From an uncultured Chitinophagaceae bacterium (GTDB taxonomy: Bacteria; Bacteroidota; Bacteroidia; Chitinophagales; Chitinophagaceae), in contig CAKZFX010000012.1 in NCBI GenBank assembly GCA_936908745.1, positions 1 to 64,000 on the forward strand: a stretch of DNA of 64,000 nucleotides, in the 5' to 3' direction. The position numbers and the translations under genes were made by a program. Numbering within the stretch: position 1 is the first letter of the stretch; each line of letters starts with the position of its first letter. The notes under the pieces were generated by a model, which had not been told where the DNA came from, did no database searches, and was given only the letters and a program-made list of their open reading frames with translations. Below are positions 16,235 through 26,090 of this stretch, in pieces.

Positions 16235-17170
16235 TTAACCCAGGAATTTAATATTGCGCTGGATGCCTTTGAACTTGGCCCTTTCCATCGGTGAGCCTTT
16301 GAATATTTTTTTAAACTGTTCTTCTGTCATCGCTTCCCATTCAGCGGAAGAAAGATTTAATAATTCAGGAATGGGAGTGAAACCGGCTTCATTGTGTGGT
16401 TTGCTGAAGCGGTTCCAGGGGCAAACATCCTGGCAGGTATCACAGCCAAACATCCAGTTGTCAAACTTTCCCTTCATCTCCTGCGGGATCAGCATGTCTT
16501 TCAGTTCAATAGTAAAATAAGAAATACACTGGCTGCCATTGATCGTTTTGTCCGGTAAGATGGCATCAGTAGGGCAGGCATCAATACATTTGCTGCAAGT
16601 GCCGCAAAAATCTTTTGCAAAAGGATCATCGGGTGTTAATGCTAAATCTGTGATCAGCGTGGCGATAAAATAAAAGGAACCACTTTGCTTGTTGATCAGG
16701 TTTCCATTCTTGCCGACCCATCCCAAACCGCTGCGTTGCGCCCATGCCCGTTCCAATACCGGCGCTGAATCCACAAAGCCACGGCCATGCACATCGCCGA
16801 TATTAATCTTAATCAATTCCAGGAATTCTTTCAACTGTGCACGGATCACTTCATGGTAATCTTTCCCATATGCATATTTAGAAATTTTTGGTGTGCCGGG
16901 AACTTGTTGCGCAGACGGGTAATAATTTTTTAATAAGGTGATGACCGATTTAGCGCCGGGAACAAGCCGGGTGGGATCAACACGCATATCGAAATAATTT
17001 TCCATGTATTGCATGTTGCCATGCAGACCTTTCACCAGCCATTGCTCCAGCCGCCGGGCTTCTTCTTGCAAAGGCATCGCAGTGGCAATACCGCAAAAAT
17101 CAAAGCCCAGGCTCCTGGCGGTTGCTTTTACAAAAGCTGTATTTCTGTCAATGTTGGTCACAATTGTCAA
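16235..17170 (-). CDS. queG: Epoxyqueuosine reductase
   Basis: QueG catalyses the last step of queuosine tRNA modification, reducing epoxyqueuosine with cobalamin and iron-sulfur clusters. The 311-residue protein has the N-terminal GFDFCGIA, the catalytic Asp in GRGFVDSAPVLERAWAQRSG, and two ferredoxin-type cluster motifs, CGTCSKCIDACP and CDTCQDVCPWN. The length is typical for the short form without C-terminal HEAT repeats. No ATG precedes the conserved start. TTG 17170 or GTG 17161 must be used. It stands alone, convergent with the sigma cluster. Confidence 0.94.
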   Translation of the reverse strand: MTIVTNIDRNTAFVKATARSLGFDFCGIATAMPLQEEARRLEQWLVKGLHGNMQYMENYFDMRVDPTRLVPGAKSVITLLKNYYPSAQQVPGTPKISKYAYGKDYHEVIRAQLKEFLELIKINIGDVHGRGFVDSAPVLERAWAQRSGLGWVGKNGNLINKQSGSFYFIATLITDLALTPDDPFAKDFCGTCSKCIDACPTDAILPDKTINGSQCISYFTIELKDMLIPQEMKGKFDNWMFGCDTCQDVCPWNRFSKPHNEAGFTPIPELLNLSSAEWEAMTEEQFKKIFKGSPMERAKFKGIQRNIKFLG

Positions 17171-17279
17171 ATGTTTTATAAAACAATCACTTGTATCCTC
17201 TTACAGGAGAGAAAAATTGGGATTTTTTATGTAAAATTGGAGCTATTGTTCGCAATTTAAGCCACTAACACACCAAACT

Positions 17280-19292
17280 ATGAAACAGCAACTGCTTATT
17301 TTATCAGTATTTTTTTGCCTTCCCGGCATTTCGGCTTTGGCGCAGGAAAAATCCAAGGCAAAATTCGGGAATGTAACAGCCGCTGATTTTGCCACCAAAA
17401 TATACAGCGTTGACAGTAATGCACACGCCGTTGTACTCGCCGATATTGGTTCGAGTGATATTGAAGGCAACTCCAAAGGCTGGTTTTCGCTCGTACATAA
17501 GCATTATAAACGGGTACATATTCTCAACAAAAACGGTTATGATATTGCCAACGTGTCTATTCCTTTATACACCAGTGGTACGGATGAAGAGAAAATCGAA
17601 AAGCTCAAAGCCGTTACTTACAATCTTGAAGATGGCAAAGTAGTGGAAACAAAGCTGGAGGTAAAATCAGGTGTGTTTAAAGATAAACTGGATAAAAACA
17701 GGACGATCCGCAAATTCACCTTTCCCAATGTAAAAGAAGGAAGCATTATTGAATATGAGTACACCATTGTTTCCGACTTTTTAAACAACCTTCAGCCCTG
17801 GGAATTCCAGGGGGCTTATCCAAGAGTATGGAGCGAATACAACCTGCGCCTGCCTTCTTTTCTCGGTTATGCTTTTCTTTCGCAAGGTTACCTTCCTTTT
17901 GATATCAATGAGAAAAAAAGCGGCAACTCTACATACAATGTAATTGCCACCGAAGGAACGGCTGCTTCAGAGAAATACAAGATTGATGCGAACTATACCG
18001 ATCATCGCTGGGTGATAAAAAATGCACCGGCTATGAAAGAAGAAAGTTTTACTTCCACGATTAATAACTATGTTTCCAAGCTGGAGTTCCAGTTGTCCGA
18101 ATATCGTCACCCGCTGACCTATAAAAACATGATGGGCACGTGGGCGCAGTTGTCGGAAAACCTGATGAAATTTGAGCTCTTTGGCGAGGCATTGGGAAAA
18201 GGAAACAACTGGCTGAAAGATGTGATCAAACCACTGGTGACCGGCGCCGCTAATGATACGGAGAAAGCAAAAAGGATTTATGCATGGTTAAGGGACAATG
18301 TAACCTGCACCGATTACAGTGATGTGATCATGAACCAGAGCATTAAAAATGTAATGAAAAGCAAGAACGGTTCTGTGGCCGACATCAATCTTTTGCTGGT
18401 GGCCATGCTGCGTTATGAAAACATCCAGGCCGATCCTGTTTTGTTAAGCACCCGCTCCAATGGCTTTATCTATCCTTTGTATCCGCTGTTGAGTCGCTTC
18501 AACTATGTGGTGTGCAAGGCAGAGGTTGATGGTAAAAAAATTTTCCTTGATGCGACAGAACCACGCTTAGGATTTGGTTTACTGCCGCTTCGTTGCTACA
18601 ATGGCCAGGCGAGAATTATGGACAAAGAAGCCACCCCGGTTGCATTAGAATCTGATTTGGTAAAAGAAAGCTCGATGACGAGTGTGTTCCTGATCACCGA
18701 TGAAAAAGGAAAAATAGTGGGAAGCATGCAGCAAACACCGGGTATCTACAAATCATGGTCCATCCGCAACCAACTGAAAGAAAAAGGACAGGACGAAATG
18801 ATCAAAGACATTAAAAAAGACTTTGGTGTCAGCGTGGATATCAGCAATGTAAAAATTGATTCGCTTGACAGGTACGAAGACCGGTTGGGATTAAGTTTTG
18901 ACTTTGATTTTACTGAAGCCAATGAAGACATTATTTACCTGAACCCGATGTTTGGAGAAGGGTATAAAGACAATCCGTTTAAATCGGCTGAACGCAAATA
19001 CCCGGTGGAAATGCCTTATACATTGGATGAAGTATATACTATGCAAATGGAAGTGCCTGCCGGTTATGAAGTAGATGAACTGCCTAAGCAGATGGTGGTA
19101 AAACTGAATGAGGAGGGCGATGGCGTATTTGAATACCGCATCAGCAGTTCCAGCTCTACGATCTCGTTGCGTTCCCGTCTTACGATGAAGCGTTCGGTAT
19201 TTGTTCCGGAAGAATATGAAATGCTGCGTGAATTCTTCAATCTTATTGTGAAAAAACACAATGAGCAAATTGTATTTAAAAAGAAAAAATAA
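17280..19292 (+). CDS. Secreted DUF3857/transglutaminase-like protein lacking catalytic Cys and His
   Basis: 670 residues with a signal peptide to about residue 21. It has a DUF3857 domain (about 60-220), a transglutaminase-like domain (about 320-430) and a C-terminal beta domain. In the transglutaminase core the catalytic Cys position reads NGSVADIN (about V366) and the His position reads FNYVV (Y409). Only the Asp is kept (FLDAT, D424), so it should be enzymatically inactive. Its stop overlaps the start of a paralogue whose triad is present. The function of the family is not established. Confidence 0.85.
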   Translation: MKQQLLILSVFFCLPGISALAQEKSKAKFGNVTAADFATKIYSVDSNAHAVVLADIGSSDIEGNSKGWFSLVHKHYKRVHILNKNGYDIANVSIPLYTSGTDEEKIEKLKAVTYNLEDGKVVETKLEVKSGVFKDKLDKNRTIRKFTFPNVKEGSIIEYEYTIVSDFLNNLQPWEFQGAYPRVWSEYNLRLPSFLGYAFLSQGYLPFDINEKKSGNSTYNVIATEGTAASEKYKIDANYTDHRWVIKNAPAMKEESFTSTINNYVSKLEFQLSEYRHPLTYKNMMGTWAQLSENLMKFELFGEALGKGNNWLKDVIKPLVTGAANDTEKAKRIYAWLRDNVTCTDYSDVIMNQSIKNVMKSKNGSVADINLLLVAMLRYENIQADPVLLSTRSNGFIYPLYPLLSRFNYVVCKAEVDGKKIFLDATEPRLGFGLLPLRCYNGQARIMDKEATPVALESDLVKESSMTSVFLITDEKGKIVGSMQQTPGIYKSWSIRNQLKEKGQDEMIKDIKKDFGVSVDISNVKIDSLDRYEDRLGLSFDFDFTEANEDIIYLNPMFGEGYKDNPFKSAERKYPVEMPYTLDEVYTMQMEVPAGYEVDELPKQMVVKLNEEGDGVFEYRISSSSSTISLRSRLTMKRSVFVPEEYEMLREFFNLIVKKHNEQIVFKKKK

Positions 19293-21229
19293 TGATGCGA
19301 GCCCTGTTACTGTGTGTCGTTGCATGTGTGTTATTGCCGGTGCGTTTATTAGCCGGTGAGGAACCTTATGCCGTGCAAAATATTCCTGCTGCCTTATTGA
19401 AAAATGCCAACGTGGTAAAGAGAACAGAAGAGATACGTTATGTGATCAATGAAAAAAATAAGGCGAAACTCTACCAGAAAGTAGCCTATACGATCCTGAA
19501 TGAAAAAGGCGACCGTTGGGGCGGGTATGTGGAAGGCTATGACAAACTACGCAGTATTGAATCATTTGAAGGCTCTTTATATGATGCCAATGGCAAAAAA
19601 CTGAAAAGCCTGAAAAAAGGGGATATTAAAGATGTAAGTGCCAATGATGATGCCAACCTCGCCGATGATTCAAGAATGAAATGGCATAACTTTTTTTACA
19701 AAATATATCCTTATACCGTAGAGTATGAAGTGGAATTAAGTTACAAAGGGACCATGTTCCTGCCGCAATGGATGCCACAGGAAAGAGGTATTATGAGTGT
19801 GCAGCAATCTGTGATCACGGTGACAGCGCCGGCGGCGAATCCATTGCACTACAAAATGTTTAACTACACAGGACAACCTTCAGTTTCAGATGACAAAGCC
19901 AATAAAGTGTATCACTGGGAAATAAAAAACATACCAACGGTGTCAGATGAATATGCAGCGCCTTCCTGGCGTGAGCAGACCACCTGTGTTTACATGGCTA
20001 CGGAAAAATTCATGCTCGAAGACTATGAAGGCAGTAACGCCAGTTGGAAAGACTTTGGGAAATTTGTGTATGACCTGAAAAAAGGAAAGGACGAATTGCC
20101 GGACAATGTAAAGAAAAAAGTACATGAGCTGGTGGATGGCATCAGCGATCCAAAAGAGAAAGTAAAAAAGCTGTATGAATACATGCAGGCCAATACCCGT
20201 TATATCAGTATACAATTAGGCGTCGGTGGCTGGCAGCCTTTTGATGCCAAATACGTGGCCACCAAACGCTATGGCGATTGTAAGGCATTAAGCAACTATA
20301 TGTTTGCCTTGTTAAAAGAAGCAGGTATCCGTTCGGTATATGCTGTGATCCGCTCGGGCGGCAGCGATAACTATTTACTGACGGATCTCCCAAGTTCACA
20401 ATTCAACCATGCGGTATTGTTTGTACCCATGGGAACCGATACCACATGGCTGGAATGCACCAGCCAGACACAGGCGGCCGGTTACTTTGGCGGTGGCACA
20501 GGCAACCGCTTTGCTGTGGCCGTGGATGAAAACGGTGGCTCACTGGTGCGTACACCCAGCTACGGGCTTAATGAAAACTTACAGGTTAGAAATATCAGTG
20601 CCACGATCAATGAGGATGGTTTGCTGGAAGCGTTGGTAAAAACAACCTACAGGGCAGAACAACAGGACCGCCTGCACTACCTGATCAATGGCTTGTCAAA
20701 AGATAAGCTGATGGAATTTTTAAAAGAGGACCTGGAACTGGCCACGTATGATGTACGAAGTTTTCAATACAAAGAAGATAAAAAGGAACTGCCGGTTATC
20801 AGCGAAACGCTGGACCTGGTGGTGGACCATTACGCTACGGTAAGTGGTAAACGCTTCTTTGTGATTCCCAATATTTTTACCCGTACACATCGCAAAATAA
20901 AAACGGTGGAAGAAAGAAGAAATGACCTCGTGCTTGAATTTGAATTCAAAGATGTGGACAGCGTTGAAATAAAAATACCGGCTGGCTATGCGCAGGAATC
21001 GTTGCCGCAGGATGTAAAAATTGAATCGAAATTTGGCAAATACAGTTCTTCGGTAAAACTGGCGGAAGGAAAGATTTTATACTATCGCAGCTATGAACAT
21101 TACAGCGGTCGTTTCCCCGCTGCTGCTTACAATGAACTGGTCAACTTTTACGAAGCTATTTACAAAGCTGACAGAAATAAAATAGTGCTGGTGAAGTCAG
21201 AGCAAACACCAGCACTAAAAGCATTTTAA
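19292..21229 (+). CDS. Secreted DUF3857 / transglutaminase-core protein
   Basis: 645 residues with a signal peptide to about residue 21, then DUF3857 (about 45-215) and a transglutaminase-like core. Catalytic residues are visible: C330 in RYGDCKALS, H373 in FNHAVL, and an acidic E388 in TTWLECT where Asp is usual. The C-terminal third is a DUF2569/beta-rich extension common to the family. The start codon overlaps the previous stop by one base (TAATG), so the pair is co-translated. It probably acts in the periplasm or outside, on an unknown protein or peptide substrate. Confidence 0.87.
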   Translation: MMRALLLCVVACVLLPVRLLAGEEPYAVQNIPAALLKNANVVKRTEEIRYVINEKNKAKLYQKVAYTILNEKGDRWGGYVEGYDKLRSIESFEGSLYDANGKKLKSLKKGDIKDVSANDDANLADDSRMKWHNFFYKIYPYTVEYEVELSYKGTMFLPQWMPQERGIMSVQQSVITVTAPAANPLHYKMFNYTGQPSVSDDKANKVYHWEIKNIPTVSDEYAAPSWREQTTCVYMATEKFMLEDYEGSNASWKDFGKFVYDLKKGKDELPDNVKKKVHELVDGISDPKEKVKKLYEYMQANTRYISIQLGVGGWQPFDAKYVATKRYGDCKALSNYMFALLKEAGIRSVYAVIRSGGSDNYLLTDLPSSQFNHAVLFVPMGTDTTWLECTSQTQAAGYFGGGTGNRFAVAVDENGGSLVRTPSYGLNENLQVRNISATINEDGLLEALVKTTYRAEQQDRLHYLINGLSKDKLMEFLKEDLELATYDVRSFQYKEDKKELPVISETLDLVVDHYATVSGKRFFVIPNIFTRTHRKIKTVEERRNDLVLEFEFKDVDSVEIKIPAGYAQESLPQDVKIESKFGKYSSSVKLAEGKILYYRSYEHYSGRFPAAAYNELVNFYEAIYKADRNKIVLVKSEQTPALKAF

Positions 21230-21240
21230 AGCAACAATAA

Positions 21241-22071
21241 TTAAATCGCTTTCACTGTCATCGTAACCGTGGTCTTGGAACTTGCAGGTATTTCCATGCC
21301 GCTCACTTCGATAGTGCTTTCTGATTGAACATCGGAGGTATTAGTTATTACTAAACCCGTTTTCAGGTCCAGCATAATGGTGGAATTGATAATATTAGTG
21401 GCGTTGTTGATCATTTCCATTCCCATCTGCTCAATGGTGGCTGAAACAACTTCTTTACCTGTATAAAGAACAGTGGCAACACCATTATCAATAGACTTCA
21501 CTGTATAAGTGCCACTTTTTTTTGAATTAACTTTGTCGCTTTTTACAGAACTGCTGTCTGCGATCGTTTCGCCAACAGCTAATTTTTTGCTCAGCAGCGC
21601 AGGGATGAACAAGTCTGCGTTAGTGCCTGAAGTTGAAATACCCGGGATACCCACTTCATCCTCATCTTCTTTTGGCTGGCTTACCAGCGTTCCTTTAGTA
21701 TCAATGGATAGTTTTTTAGGTTTATTCACCATGCCTCCTAACGCATCGGCCAGCATACCGCTGTTATCCGTTTTATCGCTGTCATAATTGGCAGACTGTC
21801 CCATAGCACTTGAAGACGCAACCAGTTTTGTAATAGTTGAGGTAAGATCTGCGCCGTCTTTACGGGTCTCAGTCACTTCAAAAACAGTAACCATTTTTGA
21901 GTCCGCAGTGCTTTCCATGCTTTGGCCCATTACCTGTGCCGAGCTTGAAAACTTTGTCACTGATTCCATTTGAAACTTTTGTCCTTTCTTCACCGAAATG
22001 TCCTGCTGCGAAAACGCCGTCAAAGAAATAAGGGAGAGAAAGCCCGCTAAAAACAGGGTATTTTTTTTCAT
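21241..22071 (-). CDS. DUF6263-like secreted protein
   Basis: 276 residues with a signal peptide ending SLTAFSQQ (about residue 22). The rest is beta-rich with serine and threonine, containing KGQKFQMESVTKFSSSAQVMG and a late TSDVQSESTIEVSGMEIPASSKTTVTM block. This pattern fits the DUF6263 family of periplasmic or lipoprotein-like proteins in Bacteroidota, of unknown function. The family name is given from memory of the pattern. It converges on the DUF3857 pair with an 11-base gap. Confidence 0.62.
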   Translation of the reverse strand: MKKNTLFLAGFLSLISLTAFSQQDISVKKGQKFQMESVTKFSSSAQVMGQSMESTADSKMVTVFEVTETRKDGADLTSTITKLVASSSAMGQSANYDSDKTDNSGMLADALGGMVNKPKKLSIDTKGTLVSQPKEDEDEVGIPGISTSGTNADLFIPALLSKKLAVGETIADSSSVKSDKVNSKKSGTYTVKSIDNGVATVLYTGKEVVSATIEQMGMEMINNATNIINSTIMLDLKTGLVITNTSDVQSESTIEVSGMEIPASSKTTVTMTVKAI

Positions 22072-22108
22072 GTGTGTATTTGTTTATTTGATAAATATAT
22101 AGACTTTA

Positions 22109-23161
22109 CTACTTACAATCATTTTTGAGCTGTTTGTCCACTAATTTCTTTAATTGCTCATGTTCATTCGCTCTTTCTTCGCCCAGCAGATTCTTTACAA
22201 ACACAAGATAGGCGTAACCACGGCAATAGTCGATCATCGGCCAGGTGCCAAACAATCCCGGGCTGGCGATTGCTGTACCATTATTATTCGCATCTTTTTC
22301 AGCCACCCAGCTGCCTAAGGCATAACCATAGCCTTTGGCGGCTTCCGGTGCATATTTAATGGGAATATTGTTTGTTTGCAACTTCCGCATTTCATTCACG
22401 GCATTCTCACTCAGCACCTGCTGACCGTTGTACTTTCCTTTATTCAGCAGCATCACCAAAAACTTCATATAATCTTCTGCCGTGGAAACGGCGCCACCGG
22501 AAGGATTTACAGCGCTTGCATCCAGTGTGCTGAACGTTGTCTTGCGCATGCCCAATGGGTTCAGCAACTTTTGTTTTATCAATACATCAAACTTCTTTTT
22601 GCTCACCACTTCCAATACCCTGCCTGCAATATTCAAACCAATATTGCCATACCAGAAATCGGTACCAGGATTGGCGCGGATATCACGTTTGGCAAAGCTG
22701 TTGACTTCTTCTTCCAGCGATGAAAACTTCTTGCGTTGCAAAATGCGTTTGAAAAAATTGCCTTCATCTGCAATCCCCGTCATGTGCGAAAGGCAATGAC
22801 GGATCGTGATATAACTTTTAAAATACTTTTCAAACTCCGGGATATATTTGACCACTTTATCGTCAAGTGAAATTTTTCCTTCATCTACGAACTGCATTAC
22901 CAATGCCGCCGTCAGCCATTTGCTGCAACTGGCAATCGGCGCTGCCGTTTTCATGTTAAAATCACCCATTTCCTTTTTAAACACAAGCGAATCGTCTTTC
23001 CAGACCAGCGCCACCACGTTTTCACCCAGTAACTTTTGCTTTGCCTCCAGTTCTTTGTTCAAATCGGTCCAGTTGTATTGGGCAAAGGCGGACTGAAAGA
23101 ATAGCAGGAAAATCACGGCTGGTATGCCTTTCCTGCAGATTGAACTAAATTTATATGACAT
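22109..23161 (-). CDS. Serine hydrolase, beta-lactamase/class C family
   Basis: 350 residues with a signal peptide to about residue 28. It carries the penicillin-binding/esterase signature: SxxK at S78-C-S-K81, the YxN motif WYGNIGLN near residue 190, and a conserved C-terminal segment SPGLFGTWPMID in place of the KTG box, as in many class C esterase-like hydrolases. Such enzymes act on peptidoglycan peptides, D-amino-acid peptides or esters; the substrate is unknown. It lies alone on the minus strand, divergent from clpB. Confidence 0.87.
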   Translation of the reverse strand: MSYKFSSICRKGIPAVIFLLFFQSAFAQYNWTDLNKELEAKQKLLGENVVALVWKDDSLVFKKEMGDFNMKTAAPIASCSKWLTAALVMQFVDEGKISLDDKVVKYIPEFEKYFKSYITIRHCLSHMTGIADEGNFFKRILQRKKFSSLEEEVNSFAKRDIRANPGTDFWYGNIGLNIAGRVLEVVSKKKFDVLIKQKLLNPLGMRKTTFSTLDASAVNPSGGAVSTAEDYMKFLVMLLNKGKYNGQQVLSENAVNEMRKLQTNNIPIKYAPEAAKGYGYALGSWVAEKDANNNGTAIASPGLFGTWPMIDYCRGYAYLVFVKNLLGEERANEHEQLKKLVDKQLKNDCK

Positions 23162-23265
23162 TGTTACGGGATTTTTGGCTTGGATTATGATTTGATGAAT
23201 ACAAGTCCACAGGCAATGACTATCAACCGGATGTCTGCTGTCTGTAACCTATAAAATTAAGCATT

Positions 23266-25875
23266 ATGAATTTGGGAAATTTTACAATAAAAGCCGCTGA
23301 ATTGGTTCAGCAGGCGCAACAAATTGCGTTCAATGCGCAAAGTCCGAACATAGAGACGGAACATATATTAAAGGCGTTGCTTGAGCAACAGGATTCGCCG
23401 GTGGATTATTTGCTGAAAAAGAACAATGTGACCATCAACCTGGTGGAAAACAAGCTGGAAGAGCTCATTAGCAAGCTTCCTAAGACATCTGGCGACCCTG
23501 CGCAGCAGATAAGCCGCGATGCCAACAACGTCGTGTTAAGGGCAGGAGCAGGCTTAAAACAGTTCAACGACGAATTTGTGACGCCGGAACATCTCCTGCT
23601 GGCGATCGTGCAAGGAAATGACAGCTCTGCCAAACTGCTGAAAGACGCTGGTTTGACCGAAAACGGCCTCGTTACTGCTATTAAAGAACTGCGCAAAGGC
23701 GAAACCGTTACTTCGCAAACACAAACACAGGAATTTAACGCCCTGAACAAATATGCTAAAAACCTTAACGAATTAGCACAACAAGGCAAACTCGACCCTG
23801 TAATTGGTCGTGACGAAGAGATCAGGAGGACTTTGCATATTCTTTCCCGTCGTACCAAAAACAACCCGATACTGGTGGGTGAGCCCGGCGTTGGTAAAAC
23901 AGCCATTGCCGAAGGCATCGCACACCGTATTGTAAACGGGGATGTGCCGGAAAACCTGAAATCAAAAATCATTTATGCGCTGGATATGGGACTGCTCATT
24001 GCCGGTGCGAAATACAAAGGTGAATTTGAAGAAAGATTGAAATCGGTGGTGAAAGAAGTAACCGGCAGCGATGGCGAGATCATTTTATTTATCGATGAAA
24101 TACACACGCTGGTTGGCGCCGGTGGTGGTGAGGGTGCAATGGATGCAGCCAACATTTTAAAACCTGCATTGGCCCGTGGTGAACTGAGGGCAGTAGGTGC
24201 CACTACGTTGAATGAATACCAGAAATTCTTTGAAAAAGATAAAGCGCTGGAACGCCGTTTCCAGAAAGTGTTGATTGATGAGCCTTCGGTGGAAGACGCC
24301 ATTTCTATCCTGCGTGGATTGAAAGACCGTTATGAAACCCACCACCATGTGCGTATCAAAGACGAAGCGATCATTGCAGCGGTGGAATTAAGCAGCCGTT
24401 ATATTACCGATCGTTTCCTCCCGGACAAAGCGATTGACCTGATTGATGAAAGTGCGGCCAAACTGCGTTTGGAAATGAACTCGATGCCGGAAGAACTGGA
24501 CACACTCGAAAGACAGATCCGTCAACTGGAAATTGAAAGAGAAGCGATCAAACGGGAAGACGATGAAGTGAAACTGAAACAACTTAATACGGAGATCGCC
24601 AACCTTTCCGTGGAAAGAGATACGTACAAAGCGAAGTGGAAAGAAGAAAAAGAATTAGTAGAAAAAGTACAAAGTGCCAAAGCAGAAATTGAAAACCTGA
24701 AACAACAGGCCGAACGTGCTGAACGGGAAGGCGACTATGGAAAAGTAGCGGAGATACGCTATGGTAAAATAAAGGAACAGGAAACAACGATCAATGACCT
24801 GTCTGCACAACTCGTGAACAGTAATGAAAAACGTTTGCTGAAAGAGGAAGTGGACGCGGAAGATATTGCGGAAAGTGTGGCGAAAGCAACCGGCATTCCT
24901 GTGACCAAGATGATGCAAAGCGACAAAGAAAAACTATTGAACCTCGAAGCGCATTTGCATGAACGTGTGGTGGGACAGGATGAAGCGATCACAGCCGTAG
25001 CCGATGCGATCCGTCGCAGCCGTGCCGGGTTGCAAGACCCCAAAAAGCCCATTGGTTCATTTATCTTTTTGGGTACAACTGGTGTTGGTAAAACAGAACT
25101 GGCGAAAGCATTGGCCGAATACCTGTTTGATGATGAAGGGATGATGACGAGGATTGATATGAGCGAATACCAGGAAAAACATACGGTATCAAGACTGGTA
25201 GGTGCGCCTCCGGGTTATGTAGGCTATGATGAAGGCGGCCAGTTGACAGAAGCTGTTCGCCGCAAACCGTATAGCGTGGTGTTGCTGGATGAAATCGAAA
25301 AAGCACACCCGGATGTATGGAACGTATTATTACAGGTATTGGATGATGGACGACTGACAGACAACAAAGGCCGTGTGGTGAACTTTAAAAACACCATCAT
25401 CATTATGACGAGTAATATCGGCAGTCACCTGATCATGGACGCATTTGAAAATGTAAGTGAAAAAAATCTCGAGCAGGTAACGGATAAAGCAAAAGCCGAA
25501 GTGATGAACCTTTTGCGCCAGACGATACGGCCTGAATTTTTAAACAGGGTGGATGAGATTATCATGTTCCAGCCATTGCTGAAAAAAGAGATCAGGGGTA
25601 TTGTGAAAATACAACTGGAAGGATTGAAAAAGCTGGTGCGCCAGAGTGGAATAGAACTGGAGTTTAGCGACTATGCGCTGGAATTTTTAGGCGAACAGGG
25701 ATTTGATCCGCAGTTTGGTGCAAGACCGTTGAAACGCCTGATCCAAAAAGAAATAGTGAACCAGTTATCACGACGGATCTTAGCTGGTGACATTGATAAG
25801 ACTAAGCCTGTGCTGGTGGATGTGTTTGATGGGGTAGTGGTGTTCCGGAATGAGGCGATGGAAAAGGTGAAGTAA
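23266..25875 (+). CDS. clpB: ATP-dependent chaperone ClpB
   Basis: The Hsp100 disaggregase that, with DnaK, rescues aggregated proteins. The 869-residue protein is full length: a Clp N domain (1-150), the first AAA+ domain with Walker A GEPGVGKT near residue 205 and Walker B ILFIDEIHTLVGAG, and a long coiled-coil middle domain (about 405-530). The second AAA+ domain has GTTGVGKT near residue 603 and VVLLDEIEKAHP. The D2-small domain ends the protein. No CIRCE-like or other heat-shock operator was recognised in the 104-base upstream gap. A strong terminator follows. Confidence 0.97.
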   Translation: MNLGNFTIKAAELVQQAQQIAFNAQSPNIETEHILKALLEQQDSPVDYLLKKNNVTINLVENKLEELISKLPKTSGDPAQQISRDANNVVLRAGAGLKQFNDEFVTPEHLLLAIVQGNDSSAKLLKDAGLTENGLVTAIKELRKGETVTSQTQTQEFNALNKYAKNLNELAQQGKLDPVIGRDEEIRRTLHILSRRTKNNPILVGEPGVGKTAIAEGIAHRIVNGDVPENLKSKIIYALDMGLLIAGAKYKGEFEERLKSVVKEVTGSDGEIILFIDEIHTLVGAGGGEGAMDAANILKPALARGELRAVGATTLNEYQKFFEKDKALERRFQKVLIDEPSVEDAISILRGLKDRYETHHHVRIKDEAIIAAVELSSRYITDRFLPDKAIDLIDESAAKLRLEMNSMPEELDTLERQIRQLEIEREAIKREDDEVKLKQLNTEIANLSVERDTYKAKWKEEKELVEKVQSAKAEIENLKQQAERAEREGDYGKVAEIRYGKIKEQETTINDLSAQLVNSNEKRLLKEEVDAEDIAESVAKATGIPVTKMMQSDKEKLLNLEAHLHERVVGQDEAITAVADAIRRSRAGLQDPKKPIGSFIFLGTTGVGKTELAKALAEYLFDDEGMMTRIDMSEYQEKHTVSRLVGAPPGYVGYDEGGQLTEAVRRKPYSVVLLDEIEKAHPDVWNVLLQVLDDGRLTDNKGRVVNFKNTIIIMTSNIGSHLIMDAFENVSEKNLEQVTDKAKAEVMNLLRQTIRPEFLNRVDEIIMFQPLLKKEIRGIVKIQLEGLKKLVRQSGIELEFSDYALEFLGEQGFDPQFGARPLKRLIQKEIVNQLSRRILAGDIDKTKPVLVDVFDGVVVFRNEAMEKVK

Positions 25876-25897
25876 GTGCGATGGGTTAGTGAAGTAC

Positions 25898-25932
25898 AGC
25901 GCCGCAGACGAAAGTTTGCGGCGCTTTTTTTA
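25898..25932 (+). terminator. Rho-independent terminator of clpB
   Basis: A 9-bp perfect stem, AGCGCCGCA paired with TGCGGCGCT, around a 10-base loop, followed by a run of T, 22 bases after the clpB stop. Confidence 0.85.
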
Positions 25933-25942
25933 TGTTGCTATG

Positions 25943-26079
25943 CGACACTTCCAGTGTCGAACACTGTTTTCATCGCCTCTGGCGATACTATATAAGAGAG
26001 TTGTACTATACCATACTTTTAGTATCGCATAGTATTGTTATCGCCTCTGGCGATCTTCTGCTAAGCCACACTTAGCATT
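25943..26079. repeat. REP-like hairpin cluster downstream of RAYT gene
   Basis: Five hairpins in 137 bases. CGACACT with loop TCC (25943-25959); ATCGCC with loop TCT (25972-25986); ATACT with loop TTT (26013-26025); a second identical ATCGCC/TCT hairpin (26040-26054); GCTAAG with a 5-base loop (26063-26079). Four of five have perfect stems and exactly 3-base loops. They lie beside the REP-associated transposase gene, the usual place for REP elements. Confidence 0.65.
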
Positions 26080-26090
26080 CCTGTACCATA

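Noticed and set aside
23406..23972. 188-codon minus-strand frame
   Set aside because: Antisense to the ClpB N domain and first AAA domain; no family similarity.
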